From the NCBI GenBank assembly GCA_900472605.1, contig UCJD01000029.1, forward strand, positions 1-64,000: a DNA stretch of 64,000 nt. The letters are read 5' to 3'. Source of the DNA: Hyphomicrobiales bacterium (GTDB lineage: Bacteria > Pseudomonadota > Alphaproteobacteria > Rhizobiales > Rhizobiaceae). The translations under genes were made by a program, and so were the position numbers. The notes beneath the pieces are model-generated. The model was not told the origin of the DNA, searched no databases, and saw nothing but the letters and a program-made list of their open reading frames with translations. Of this stretch, positions 27,431 through 36,816 are shown piece after piece; position 1 is the first letter of the stretch, and the number at the start of each line of letters is the position of its first letter.

Positions 27431-29692
27431 ATGGAATTCCACAAGTCATTTCCGATCGCCGTCATCGACGAGGATTTCGACGGCAAGAGTGCCGCCGGCC
27501 GCGGGATGCGCGATCTGGCGGCCGCTATCGAAGCACAAGGGTTTCGTGTCGTGTCCGGCGTCACCTACGAGGATGCGCGGCGTCTGGTGCATATCTTCAA
27601 CACGGAGTCGGCCTGGCTGGTTTCCGTCGACGGGACAGAGGACAAGGCGTCACGCTGGCAGGTGCTGGAAGAGGTTCTGAGCGCCAAGCGCCGCAAGAAC
27701 GACCGTCTTCCGATCTTTCTTTTCGGCGACGACACGACGGCCGAAGACGTGCCGGCCGGCGTGCTGCGGCATGCCAACGCCTTCCTGCGGCTGTTTGAGG
27801 ATTCCGCCGAGTTCATGGCGCGCGCCATCGTGCAGGCGGCGCGCAACTATCTCGACCGGCTGCCGCCGCCGATGTTCAAGGCGCTGATGGATTACACGCT
27901 GGAGGGAGCCTATTCCTGGCATACGCCGGGGCACGGCGGCGGCGTCGCCTTCCGCAAGAGCCCGGTCGGGCAGCTCTTCTACACCTTCTTCGGCGAGAAC
28001 ACGTTGCGGTCGGATATCTCGGTGTCGGTCGGCAGCGTCGGGTCGCTGCTGGACCATGTCGGGCCGATCGCGGAGGGGGAGCGCAACGCGGCGCGCATCT
28101 TCGGCACGGACGAGACCCTGTTCGTCGTCGGCGGCACCTCGACCGCCAACAAGATCGTCTGGCACGGCATGGTGGGGCGCGGCGATCTGGTGCTCTGCGA
28201 CCGCAATTGCCACAAGTCGATCCTGCATTCGCTGATCATGACCGGCGCGACGCCGATCTATCTCATCCCCTCGCGCAACGGGCTCGGCATCATCGGGCCG
28301 ATCTCCAGGGATCAGTTCACGCCAGAGGCGATCGCCCGGAAAATCGCCGCCAGCCCGTTTGCGGGCGAGACCAGTGGCAAGGTCCGGCTGATGGTGATCA
28401 CCAACTCCACCTATGACGGCCTCTGCTACAATGTCGACGCCATCAAGGTGTCGCTCAAGGGGGCAGTCGAGGTGCTGCACTTCGACGAGGCCTGGTATGC
28501 CTATGCGAATTTCCACGAGTTCTACGATGGCTTCCACGGCATCTCGTCGACGCAGCCGGCGCGCTCGCAAAATGCCATCACCTTCGCCACCCATTCGACG
28601 CACAAGCTTCTCGCGGCCTTCTCGCAGGCGTCGATGATCCATATCCAGCACGCCGAGAGCAAGAGGCTCGACGTCACGCGCTTCAACGAAGCCTTCATGA
28701 TGCACACGTCGACCTCGCCGCAATACGGCATCATCGCTTCCTGCGATGTCGCCGCGGCGATGATGGAGCAGCCGGCCGGTCGTGCGCTGGTGCAGGAGAC
28801 GATCGACGAGGCGATCAGCTTCCGCCGGGCGATGAACGCGATGCGCGGACAGATGGCGCAGAGCTGGTGGTTCGACGTGTGGGAACCCACCATCGCCGCG
28901 GAGACGCCGAGCGATACGCATGCGGAATGGGTGCTGAAGCCCGGCGAAGCCTGGCACGGCTTTCAAGGGCTTGCCGAAAACCACGTGATGGTCGATCCGA
29001 TCAAGGTCACCATCCTGTCGCCGGGGCTTTCGGCGGATGGGACGATGCAGGAACATGGAATACCGGCAGCCGTCATCACCAAGTTCCTGTCCTCGCGACG
29101 GATCGAGATCGAAAAGACCGGGCTGTACTCTTTCCTCGTGCTGTTCTCGATGGGGATCACCCGCGGCAAGTGGAGCACGCTCGTTACCGAGCTCATCAAC
29201 TTCAAGGATCTCTACGACAGCAACGCGCCATTGACGCGCGCCCTGCCGGCGCTCGCGGCAGCTCATCCCGAGGCCTATGGGACGATTGGTCTGCGTGATC
29301 TCTGCGAGCAGATCCACGCCATCTACCGCAAGGACGATGTGCCGAAGGCGCAGCGCGAGATGTATACGGTGCTGCCCGAGATGGCGCTGCGGCCGGCCGA
29401 TGCCTACGACCATCTCGTCAAGGGGCGGATCGAGAGCGTCGAGATCGACAAGCTGATGAACCGCATCCTGGCGGTGATGATCGTTCCCTATCCGCCGGGC
29501 ATTCCGCTGATCATGCCCGGCGAGCGGATCACCGAAACGACGAAGTCCATCCAGGATTACCTGCTTTATGCGCGCGATTTCGATCGCAAGTTCCCGGGCT
29601 TCGAGACCGATATTCACGGCCTGCGCTTCGAGGCCGGTAGCAACGGGCGCCGTTACCTCGTCGATTGCGTGGCGGAGGGAGCGGTTCCATGA
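27431..29692 (+). CDS. Biodegradative arginine decarboxylase, AdiA-like
   Basis: 753 residues, a fold-type-I PLP enzyme of the inducible acid-resistance class: wing domain (residues 1-130), core, and C-terminal domain. The PLP Lys is K392 in HSTHKLLAAFSQASMIH. The later segment LFSMGITRGKWSTLV resembles AdiA (LFSMGVTRGKWGTLV) more than lysine decarboxylase CadA, so arginine to agmatine plus CO2 is the likely reaction; lysine is an alternative. The ATG at 27431 follows GGAGGGG by four bases. It consumes a cytoplasmic proton per turnover. Its stop overlaps the next decarboxylase start by four bases. Confidence 0.85.
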   Translation: MEFHKSFPIAVIDEDFDGKSAAGRGMRDLAAAIEAQGFRVVSGVTYEDARRLVHIFNTESAWLVSVDGTEDKASRWQVLEEVLSAKRRKNDRLPIFLFGDDTTAEDVPAGVLRHANAFLRLFEDSAEFMARAIVQAARNYLDRLPPPMFKALMDYTLEGAYSWHTPGHGGGVAFRKSPVGQLFYTFFGENTLRSDISVSVGSVGSLLDHVGPIAEGERNAARIFGTDETLFVVGGTSTANKIVWHGMVGRGDLVLCDRNCHKSILHSLIMTGATPIYLIPSRNGLGIIGPISRDQFTPEAIARKIAASPFAGETSGKVRLMVITNSTYDGLCYNVDAIKVSLKGAVEVLHFDEAWYAYANFHEFYDGFHGISSTQPARSQNAITFATHSTHKLLAAFSQASMIHIQHAESKRLDVTRFNEAFMMHTSTSPQYGIIASCDVAAAMMEQPAGRALVQETIDEAISFRRAMNAMRGQMAQSWWFDVWEPTIAAETPSDTHAEWVLKPGEAWHGFQGLAENHVMVDPIKVTILSPGLSADGTMQEHGIPAAVITKFLSSRRIEIEKTGLYSFLVLFSMGITRGKWSTLVTELINFKDLYDSNAPLTRALPALAAAHPEAYGTIGLRDLCEQIHAIYRKDDVPKAQREMYTVLPEMALRPADAYDHLVKGRIESVEIDKLMNRILAVMIVPYPPGIPLIMPGERITETTKSIQDYLLYARDFDRKFPGFETDIHGLRFEAGSNGRRYLVDCVAEGAVP

Positions 29693-32052
29693 TCCCGCGC
29701 GACGTGAAATCGCCGACGGTTGCGATACCGTTCAACAAGATGCTGAAGATCGTCGCGGTCGTCGATCGCGACAACCGCCAGGTTCAGGAGTTGCTGGCGC
29801 AGCTGGCAGCCGACAATTTCGAGGTCGAGCTACGCGATGATTACACGGCCGACGTTTCGGAAGATGCGTCGGTGGGCGCCTATATCGGCTCCGTGGAAGG
29901 CGGCCTGTTGCCCTATGCGCGCGGATTTCTCCGCTCGGTGCGCGAGGCGGGGTTTCGCACGCCGGTATGGGCGATGGCGGATACGCTCGGTATTGCCGAC
30001 ATGGATGTGGTCGAGATGGCGGGCGAGGTGGATGGCTTCGTCTATCTCGGCCAGCAGACGCCGGCCTTCTACGCCAAGCAGATCATCTCCAGCCTGATCA
30101 ATTACGGCAAGTCGCTGCTGCCGCCGTTCTTCGGGGGTATGATGGCCTATGACGGCGAAGCCAATATCGCCTTCGATTGCCCCGGGCATCAGGGCGGGCA
30201 GTTCTATCGCAAGTCGCCGGCCGGCCAGCTGTTTTTCAAGTATTTCGGCGAGAGCATCTTCCGCAACGATCTGTGCAACGCAGATGTCGATCTCGGCGAT
30301 CTCCTGATCCACGAAGGGCCGGCCGTCGAGGCGCAGAAGCAGGCGGCGAAGATATTCGGGGCGGACCGCACCTATTTCATCCTGAACGGAACCAGTACCT
30401 CCAACAAGGTGGTGACCAACGCGGTGCTGCGCGCCGGCGATCTGGTGCTGTTCGATCGCAACAATCACAAGTCGCTGCACCAGGGCGCGCTCGTGCAGGC
30501 GGGCGCGATCCCGATCTATCTGCCGACGGCGCGCAATTCCTTCGGCATGATCGGCGCCGTCGATTGGGCGGCGTGGGACGAGGGCTGGCTGCGCCAGCAG
30601 ATCGCGGCGCACCCGCTTCTCTCAGACAAGAGCCGGGCCAATGCCGAGCGGCCTTTCCGGCTCGCCTGCATCCAGCTCGCCACCTATGACGGCACCATCT
30701 ACAATGTCCGCCAGGTGATGGAGAAGATCGGCCATCTCTGCGACTACGTGCTCTGGGACGAGGCCTGGATCGGCTATAACGCGTTCCATCCGTTGTTCGA
30801 GGGCCATAGCCCGATGCGGCTCAAGGATCTCAAACCCGACATGCCCGGCCTGTTCTCGACGCAGTCGGTGCACAAGCAGGGCGCCGGATTTTCGCAGGCA
30901 TCGCAGATCCACAAGCGCGACGAACATATCAGCGACCAGCGCCGCTTCATCGAGCACAAGCGCTTCAATGAATCGCTGCTGATGCATGTCTCGACATCGC
31001 CCTTCTATCCGCTGTTCGCCTCGCTCGACGTCAACGCGAAGGTGCACGAGGGCAAGGCCGGCGAGATGCTCTGGGACCGCTGCATCGGTCTCGGCATCGA
31101 GGTGCGCAAGAAGCTGCGCGGCTTCGTCCAGCATTACGAGAGCAAGGCGACAAGCGTTGAGGAGCAGTGGTTCTTCGATCCCTTCGTGCCGGACAAGATC
31201 TCCGTCACGGGTTCGAAACACACAGGCGATCTCGCGGGCATCCGGTGGGAAGACGTGCCGACCGATGTCCTGAAGCGCGAGCAGCAGTGCTGGCGGTTCG
31301 ACCCAGAGGCGACATGGCATGGCTATGCCGGCTATGCGCCCGGCTACACCATGGTCGATCCCAACAAGCTGACGCTTCTGACGCCTGGCATCGACCGGAA
31401 GACGGGCGAGTATCGCGAGTTCGGCATCCCGGCGACCGTCGTTGCCAACTATCTGCGCGAGCAGCGCGTCGTGCCGGAGAAATGCGATCTCAACAGCCTG
31501 CTCTTCCTGCTGACGCCGGCCGAAGACGAGAGCAAGCTCAACACGCTGGTCGCCAAGCTGGTGAAGTTCAAGAACCTGTGGGATCGCGACGCACCGCTGC
31601 AGGACGTGCTGCCGACCGTCTTCGCCGCCAACCGCGAGCGCTATCAGGGCTACACGCTGCGGCAGGTCTGCAAGGAGATGCACAGCTTCTACCGCGATGC
31701 CGGCGTCAAGGAACTGCAGCGCCTTTGCTTCCGCTCCGAGAGCTTTCCGGAGCCGGCGCTCTCGTCGAAGCAGGCTTACGAGGCGCTGGTCGCCAACAAT
31801 GTCGACTATGTGCCGCTTTCGCAAGCCGCCGGACGCATCTCGGCGACGCTGGCGTTGATTTATCCGCCGGGCATCGGGGTGATCGTGCCGGGAGAGCGCT
31901 GGGACGAGCGGGCGCGGCCGATGCGCGACTATTTCCTCGCCTTCGAGGAATCCTTCAACCGCTTCCCGGGCTTCAACTACGAGGTCCAGGGCGTGTTCCA
32001 GGAGCGGATCGATGGGCGCATCAAGTTCCACACATATGTCGTGCGCGAGTAG
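29689..32052 (+). CDS. Inducible ornithine decarboxylase, SpeF-like
   Basis: 787 residues of the same superfamily as its neighbour, but with SpeC/SpeF hallmarks: TQSVHKQGAGFSQASQIHK (PLP Lys K396), MHVSTSPFYPLFASLDVNAK, and VPEKCDLNSLLFLLTPAEDE. It would convert ornithine to putrescine and CO2. A receiver-like wing domain occupies about residues 1-145. The start overlaps the AdiA-like stop (ATGA), so the two are co-translated. It is followed after 20 bases by a PotE-like antiporter, the same partner as in E. coli speF-potE. Ornithine may come from arcB or from uptake. Confidence 0.9.
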   Translation: MIPRDVKSPTVAIPFNKMLKIVAVVDRDNRQVQELLAQLAADNFEVELRDDYTADVSEDASVGAYIGSVEGGLLPYARGFLRSVREAGFRTPVWAMADTLGIADMDVVEMAGEVDGFVYLGQQTPAFYAKQIISSLINYGKSLLPPFFGGMMAYDGEANIAFDCPGHQGGQFYRKSPAGQLFFKYFGESIFRNDLCNADVDLGDLLIHEGPAVEAQKQAAKIFGADRTYFILNGTSTSNKVVTNAVLRAGDLVLFDRNNHKSLHQGALVQAGAIPIYLPTARNSFGMIGAVDWAAWDEGWLRQQIAAHPLLSDKSRANAERPFRLACIQLATYDGTIYNVRQVMEKIGHLCDYVLWDEAWIGYNAFHPLFEGHSPMRLKDLKPDMPGLFSTQSVHKQGAGFSQASQIHKRDEHISDQRRFIEHKRFNESLLMHVSTSPFYPLFASLDVNAKVHEGKAGEMLWDRCIGLGIEVRKKLRGFVQHYESKATSVEEQWFFDPFVPDKISVTGSKHTGDLAGIRWEDVPTDVLKREQQCWRFDPEATWHGYAGYAPGYTMVDPNKLTLLTPGIDRKTGEYREFGIPATVVANYLREQRVVPEKCDLNSLLFLLTPAEDESKLNTLVAKLVKFKNLWDRDAPLQDVLPTVFAANRERYQGYTLRQVCKEMHSFYRDAGVKELQRLCFRSESFPEPALSSKQAYEALVANNVDYVPLSQAAGRISATLALIYPPGIGVIVPGERWDERARPMRDYFLAFEESFNRFPGFNYEVQGVFQERIDGRIKFHTYVVRE

Positions 32053-32072
32053 GGCGAGGGGAGAGTGCCATC

Positions 32073-33434
32073 ATGACCGATCACACAATGCATGCCGCGG
32101 CCGATACCACGGCCAAGAAGAAGATGAGCCTGATGCAGCTGACCTTCATCGTTGCCGTCAACATGATGGGGTCGGGCATCATCATGCTGCCGGCGAACAT
32201 GGCGCAGGTCGGCGCCATCTCACTGCTCTCCTGGATCGTCACGGCGCTCGGCTCGATGGCGATTGCCTATGGCTTCGCGCAGGCCGGGCTGTTCAACCAG
32301 CGGCCCGGCGGCATGTCGGCTTACGCCGAGGATGCCTACGGCAAGGATGGCTATTTCTTCGTGTTCTTCCTGTATTTCCTGTCGCTGGCGATCGGCAATG
32401 TCGCGATCGGCATCTCGGCGGTGGGGTATCTCGCCGGCTTCTTTCCGGTGCTTACCTCGACGCCCGTGATGACCTGCGTCGCGCTGATCGCTCTCCTTTG
32501 GCTAACCACGGCCGCCAATTTCGGCGGCCCGCGCATCACCGGGCGGATCGGGGCGATCACCGTGTGGGGTGTCATCATCCCGGTCGGCCTGCTGTCCATC
32601 ATCGGCTGGTTCTGGTTCAGTTCGAGCACGTTTGGTGCTGCCTGGAACCCGAAGGGGCTGACGCTGGCGCAGGGCATGGGATCCAGCATCTCGCTGACGC
32701 TGTGGGCATTTCTCGGCATGGAATCGGCGGCGCAGAACTCCGATGCCGTCGAAAATCCGAAGCGCGACGTGCCGCTCGCCTGCATGTTCGGAACGCTCGG
32801 CGCTGCCGTCATCTACATCCTGTCGACGACGGTGATACAGGGCATCGTGCCGAACGCCGATCTTGCGGCGTCGACCGGTCCCTTCGCGCTTGCCTATGCG
32901 ACCATGTTCAATCCGACGATCGGGTCTATCATCATGGCGCTCGCGGTGCTTGCCTGCGTCGGCTCGCTGCTTGGCTGGCAGTTCACCATCGCGCAGACGG
33001 CGCGCACGGCCGCGCAGGAGCGGATGTTCCCGGCGATCTTCTCGCGCGTGAACCAGCTGGGCGCGCCGGTCCAGGGCATGATCATCCTCGGCATCGTACA
33101 GACGGGCCTTGCCCTGATGACCATTTCGCCGACGCTTAGCGAGCAGTTCTCGGCCCTGGTCAACCTCGCCGTGGTGACCAACGTGCTGCCTTACATCGTG
33201 GCGCTTTCGGCCCTCTTCGTGATGATGAAGAAGGCCGGCGTGCCACCAGGGAAGTACCGGCTGAACTCGATCATCGCCACGCTCGGCATGCTTTACAGCG
33301 TGTTCGCGATCTACGCTTCCGGCAAGGATGCGGTGCTTGGCGGCATGCTGGTGACGGGTATCAGCTTCATCATCTACGGGCGGATCGCGCCGCGCTTTGC
33401 CAGCGGCCTGAACCGTGTCGCGGCGGCCGAATAG
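32073..33434 (+). CDS. Putrescine-ornithine antiporter, PotE-like
   Basis: 453 residues, about twelve membrane helices, APC superfamily. The N-terminal segment MSLMQLTFIVAVNMMGSGII matches PotE (QLTILTMVNMMGSGIIMLP) very well; CadB is the next closest. It would export putrescine in exchange for ornithine at the inner membrane, completing a proton-consuming decarboxylation cycle with the SpeF-like enzyme encoded just upstream. A GAGGGGAGAG site precedes the ATG at 32073. A periplasmic binding-protein gene follows after 18 bases. Confidence 0.9.
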   Translation: MTDHTMHAAADTTAKKKMSLMQLTFIVAVNMMGSGIIMLPANMAQVGAISLLSWIVTALGSMAIAYGFAQAGLFNQRPGGMSAYAEDAYGKDGYFFVFFLYFLSLAIGNVAIGISAVGYLAGFFPVLTSTPVMTCVALIALLWLTTAANFGGPRITGRIGAITVWGVIIPVGLLSIIGWFWFSSSTFGAAWNPKGLTLAQGMGSSISLTLWAFLGMESAAQNSDAVENPKRDVPLACMFGTLGAAVIYILSTTVIQGIVPNADLAASTGPFALAYATMFNPTIGSIIMALAVLACVGSLLGWQFTIAQTARTAAQERMFPAIFSRVNQLGAPVQGMIILGIVQTGLALMTISPTLSEQFSALVNLAVVTNVLPYIVALSALFVMMKKAGVPPGKYRLNSIIATLGMLYSVFAIYASGKDAVLGGMLVTGISFIIYGRIAPRFASGLNRVAAAE

Positions 33435-33452
33435 TTCCGGGGAGGATGCGCC

Positions 33453-34379
33453 ATGAAAAGCAACAAGCGTTTCAAGATCCTGCTGACCGCGTCGATCCTC
33501 GCCGGCACGGCCGCCTCCACGGCGCCGTCGATGGCCGAGGCCCAGACGCTCGATCGCATCAAGACGAGCAGTGCGCTGAAGCTCGGCTATGAGCCGGATG
33601 CCCGGCCATTCTCGTTCAAGACCGAGCAGGCAGCACCCGGTGGCTACGCGGTCGCGCTTTGCGGCAAGATCGCCGACAGGCTCAAGACGGCGCTGAACCT
33701 GCCGCAGCTTAATGTCGAGTGGGTGCCGCTGACGGACAAGGGGCTGGAGCCGGCGATAAAGGAGGGTGCGGTCGATCTTGTGTGCGGCGCCGAGCCGATC
33801 ACGCTCAGCCGCCGCGCCGAGGTGTCCTTCTCGCTGCCGATCTTTCCGAGCGGCACGGGCGTGGTCCTGAGCAAGAGCGCGCCGTTGGCATTGACCGAGG
33901 TGCTGGCCTACGGCCAACCGACTGACCGGCCGATCTGGCGTGGTTCGCCCGCCCGCACCATCCTCGAGCACAAGACCTTCTCGTCGATCACAGGGACGAC
34001 CAGCGAGCGCTGGCTGGCCGACCGTATCAAGACGTTCCAGCTGGCGGCGACCTCGGTGCCCGTCGAGAGCTACGCGATCGGTATCGAACGCGTCGCGGAC
34101 GGCAGTTCGGCCGCGCTGTTCGGCGAGATGCCGCTCCTCATGGATGCGGCCGCCCGCAGCGACAATGCCGGCAATCTCGTGGTGCTGAGGCGGCATTTCA
34201 CCTATGAGCCGCTGGGGCTCGAACTGGCGCGTGGTGACGAAGACTTCCGTCTCGCCGTCGATCGCGCTCTCAGCCAGACTTATGCCTCTCAGGACTTCGC
34301 GGAACTCTTCACGACATGGTTCGGCGTGCCCGACGAGGCGATCGTTACCTTCTTCCGGCAGACCGCGCTGCCGGAGTAG
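33453..34379 (+). CDS. Orphan family-3 solute-binding protein
   Basis: 308 residues with a signal peptide (about residues 1-31, ending AEAQ). It begins with the SBP-bac-3 pattern LKLGYEPDARPFSFKTEQAA and continues with GYAVALCGKIADRLKTALNL and GAVDLVCGAEPITLSRRAEV. Such proteins normally feed amino acids to an ABC importer, but no permease or ATPase is nearby. It is the last gene of the decarboxylase-antiporter operon. It might present arginine or ornithine to the antiporters, act as a sensor, or work with a transporter encoded elsewhere. Confidence 0.85.
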   Translation: MKSNKRFKILLTASILAGTAASTAPSMAEAQTLDRIKTSSALKLGYEPDARPFSFKTEQAAPGGYAVALCGKIADRLKTALNLPQLNVEWVPLTDKGLEPAIKEGAVDLVCGAEPITLSRRAEVSFSLPIFPSGTGVVLSKSAPLALTEVLAYGQPTDRPIWRGSPARTILEHKTFSSITGTTSERWLADRIKTFQLAATSVPVESYAIGIERVADGSSAALFGEMPLLMDAAARSDNAGNLVVLRRHFTYEPLGLELARGDEDFRLAVDRALSQTYASQDFAELFTTWFGVPDEAIVTFFRQTALPE

Positions 34380-34501
34380 CGTGGCTGCCTGTCCGCTTCA
34401 TCACGCTTCTCCTTCGATAAAAACGATATTCGCGGCATGGCGGAACAATCCGATGTCGCCTCGAATTCGTACAGGGAGTGACGTGAACGCGGAGGTGAAC
34501 C

Positions 34502-34753
34502 ATGAACCGGGAGCGCGGACGGAGGAGGCTGATGCTCAGACTGCCGGATATCCGGCATGTGCTGTCGGGCGTGCCCACGGAAGCGCTCGGTGACATGTTC
34601 GAATCCTACGCACTGGCTGCCGATGCGCTCGACCGGTTTCGCAGCGAAACGCCGCTGCAAGAGGGCCTGATCGAGGAATATTCCCAGCTGTGTCATGAGA
34701 TAGAGCAGGAAGTTATCGTCTACTGCTCCGGCGGGCTCAGATCTCGGGGATGA
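34502..34753 (+). CDS. Small hypothetical protein
   Basis: 83 residues: a basic N terminus (MNRERGRRRLMLRLPDIRHV) followed by an acidic helical part (MFESYALAADALDRFRSETP, then LIEEYSQLCHEIEQEVI). GCGGAGGTGAACC precedes the ATG with good spacing, which is the main support. The function is unknown. The helical, acidic C-terminal half is reminiscent of the small protein encoded at 40434, but I cannot show homology. Confidence 0.5.
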   Translation: MNRERGRRRLMLRLPDIRHVLSGVPTEALGDMFESYALAADALDRFRSETPLQEGLIEEYSQLCHEIEQEVIVYCSGGLRSRG

Positions 34754-34783
34754 AATGTCGGGCAGCACTTCGCGTCGGCTCGA

Positions 34784-35914
34784 TCAGCCAGGGTGCTGCG
34801 CGGTCGGGTTTGTGTCTGCGCTATCGCGCGGCGGCCAGGCCCAGGCACGCAGCAGCTCGTAGAACACGCTGAGCACGATCGGCCCGAGAAACAGGCCCAA
34901 CAACCCATAGGATAGCGTCCCGCCGATAACGCCGATCAGGATTACCAGCATCGGTGTCGAGAGACCTTTCGCCATCAGGATCGGTTTCAGCACATTGTCG
35001 ACAAGCATGATCGGCACCGCCACGACGGTCAGCGCAAAGGCGACCGGTGTTGGCCACGAGAACCAGCCCCAGATGATCGCGGGCACAAGTACAAGCCCCG
35101 GACCCAGCTGCATGACGCAGAGCATGAAGATGATGAAGGTCAGTGCTCCCCGCGCGGGCAGGTCGAAGAAGGCGAAGCACAGGCCGCACATCAGCGTCTG
35201 CAGGAAGGCCACGCCGATGACGCCGCGCGAGACATTCCGGACCGTCGTTCCCGCCAGCTTCGCGAAGCCGACGCCGCGGTCACCGGCGACACGACTTGCC
35301 AGAACCTGAATGGTCTCCGCAAGCCGCGTCGACTGGGTGAGGAAGAAGCCGGAGAGAATGACGGAAGCGACGAAGCTCAACACACCGCCGCTGATCGAGG
35401 CGAGCTTAGCCACCACGATGCCCATCACATGCAGTATCGGCTTTTGAAACTGGATGATGTTGGAGGCGAGATCGCCTGCGACCTTGTTCCAGGCGGCGTA
35501 GAGGCGTTCGCCGATGACGGGCCATTCGCGAATGCTTGCCGGCGCTGCCGGCAGCGTGAAGTTCTCCGCCTGGAGCTTGCTCACCAGCCCTTCCACAGCC
35601 TCGGCGAAATTGACCGCAACGAGCGCCAGAGGCGCGATGATGAGGACGAGGCAGGCGACGACGATGACTGTCGCGGCAATCACCGGACGGTTTCCGATCA
35701 GGCGCGAGAGCGCATTGAACATCGGGTACAGCGCAACGGCAAGGATGCCCGACCAGATGACGATCAGCGCGAAGGGCGCGATGAGCAGCACCGTCCAATA
35801 GGCGAAGAGCCCGATGATCCCAAGTCGCACAAGGTCGCTGACCCTTGCCTCGATCGAGATCTGTCCGGCGTCTTTCGCTCCCATTTCGGCGTCGTTCGAC
35901 CGGTCCATCATCAT
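34784..35914 (-). CDS. AI-2E family transporter (PerM/YdiK-like)
   Basis: 376 residues with about eight hydrophobic segments. It has the family pattern of an early helix pair (GLFAYWTVLLIAPFALIVIW), a soluble central stretch, and a conserved half (GVAFLQTLMCGLCFAFFDLP; VMQLGPGLVLVPAIIWGWFS; LIGVIGGTLSYGLLGLFLGP). Members include TqsA, a quorum-signal exporter, and Na+/H+ antiporters; the substrate here is unknown. Three consecutive Met codons open the frame and any could be the start. It is the most downstream gene of a minus-strand group with PPK2 and SulP. Confidence 0.85.
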   Translation of the reverse strand: MMMDRSNDAEMGAKDAGQISIEARVSDLVRLGIIGLFAYWTVLLIAPFALIVIWSGILAVALYPMFNALSRLIGNRPVIAATVIVVACLVLIIAPLALVAVNFAEAVEGLVSKLQAENFTLPAAPASIREWPVIGERLYAAWNKVAGDLASNIIQFQKPILHVMGIVVAKLASISGGVLSFVASVILSGFFLTQSTRLAETIQVLASRVAGDRGVGFAKLAGTTVRNVSRGVIGVAFLQTLMCGLCFAFFDLPARGALTFIIFMLCVMQLGPGLVLVPAIIWGWFSWPTPVAFALTVVAVPIMLVDNVLKPILMAKGLSTPMLVILIGVIGGTLSYGLLGLFLGPIVLSVFYELLRAWAWPPRDSADTNPTAQHPG

Positions 35915-35948
35915 ATCCCGCGCCGCGCGTTGCCGTGCGATCCCGGTG

Positions 35949-36797
35949 TCATTGCGTCACGTCGGGCACGACGTGGCGGACGCTGCCGTCCTCGACGAAA
36001 TTCGGCGGCCGCTTCTGGCGCTTCCCGAGATCGGGCTCCTCGAACTTGATGCGCTCGTAGGGGATGGACTGCAGGATGTGCGAGATGCAGTTGATCCGGG
36101 CGCGCTTCTTGTCGTCCGAGGGGACGATCCACCACGGGGCGTGATTGCTGTCGGTCATCCTGAGCATCTCGTCGTAGGCGCGGGTATAGTCCCACCAGCG
36201 CTGGTAGGACTCGACGTCCATCGGGCTGAGCTTCCACTGCCGGACCGGATCGTCAATACGGCGCCGGAAGCGACGCTCCTGCTCCTCCTCGCTGACCGTC
36301 AGGAAGTATTTCAGCAGCGTCACGCCGCTCTCGACGATCGCCGCCTCGAAACGTGGCGCGAGCTCGAGGAAGCGCTGTACCTTCTTGTCGCTGCAGAACC
36401 CCATGACGCGGTCGACGCCAGCGCGGTTGTACCAGCTGCGGTCGAAGATCACGACTTCGCCGGCCGCCGGCAGATAGTTGATGTAGCGCTGCATGTAGAT
36501 CTGCGATTTCTCGCGGTCGGTCGGGGCGGGGAGCGCGATCACGCGGAAGACGCGCGGGCTGACCTTCTCGGTGATCCGCTTGATCATGCCACCCTTGCCT
36601 GCAGCATCGCGGCCTTCGAAGACGATGACCACCCTGGCGCCCGACTTCTTGACCCATGCCTGGAGATGCGCCAGCTCCACCTGGAGGCGGGCGATCTCCT
36701 TGTCGTAATCCCACGCCTTCTTTTTCTTCTTGTCCTTGCCGTTCGACTTTGCTGACGGCTCCGGGTCGTGACCCTTGGTTTCCAATATCTCGTCCAT
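35949..36797 (-). CDS. Polyphosphate kinase 2 family protein
   Basis: 282 residues. PPK2 uses polyphosphate to phosphorylate nucleotides (GDP or ADP to the triphosphate, depending on class). Walker A is GRDAAGKGG at 62-70; the lid and Walker B region is FDRSWYNRAGVDRVMGFC. Further family blocks are RRIDDPVRQWKLSPMDVES and DSNHAPWWIVPSDDKKRARI. A Lys-rich stretch (21-27) precedes the domain. GGAGGGAG lies just before the ATG. It is 20 bases downstream of the SulP gene on the same strand. It could regenerate nucleoside triphosphates during energy stress, consistent with the ADI genes nearby. Confidence 0.95.
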   Translation of the reverse strand: MDEILETKGHDPEPSAKSNGKDKKKKKAWDYDKEIARLQVELAHLQAWVKKSGARVVIVFEGRDAAGKGGMIKRITEKVSPRVFRVIALPAPTDREKSQIYMQRYINYLPAAGEVVIFDRSWYNRAGVDRVMGFCSDKKVQRFLELAPRFEAAIVESGVTLLKYFLTVSEEEQERRFRRRIDDPVRQWKLSPMDVESYQRWWDYTRAYDEMLRMTDSNHAPWWIVPSDDKKRARINCISHILQSIPYERIKFEEPDLGKRQKRPPNFVEDGSVRHVVPDVTQ

Positions 36798-36816
36798 GGT
36801 TCTCCCTCCATACGTT

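Noticed and set aside
31167..32072. Upstream extension of the PotE-like frame
   Set aside because: It runs antiregister through the SpeF-like gene; the ATG at 32073 has a good ribosome-binding site and matches the PotE N terminus.
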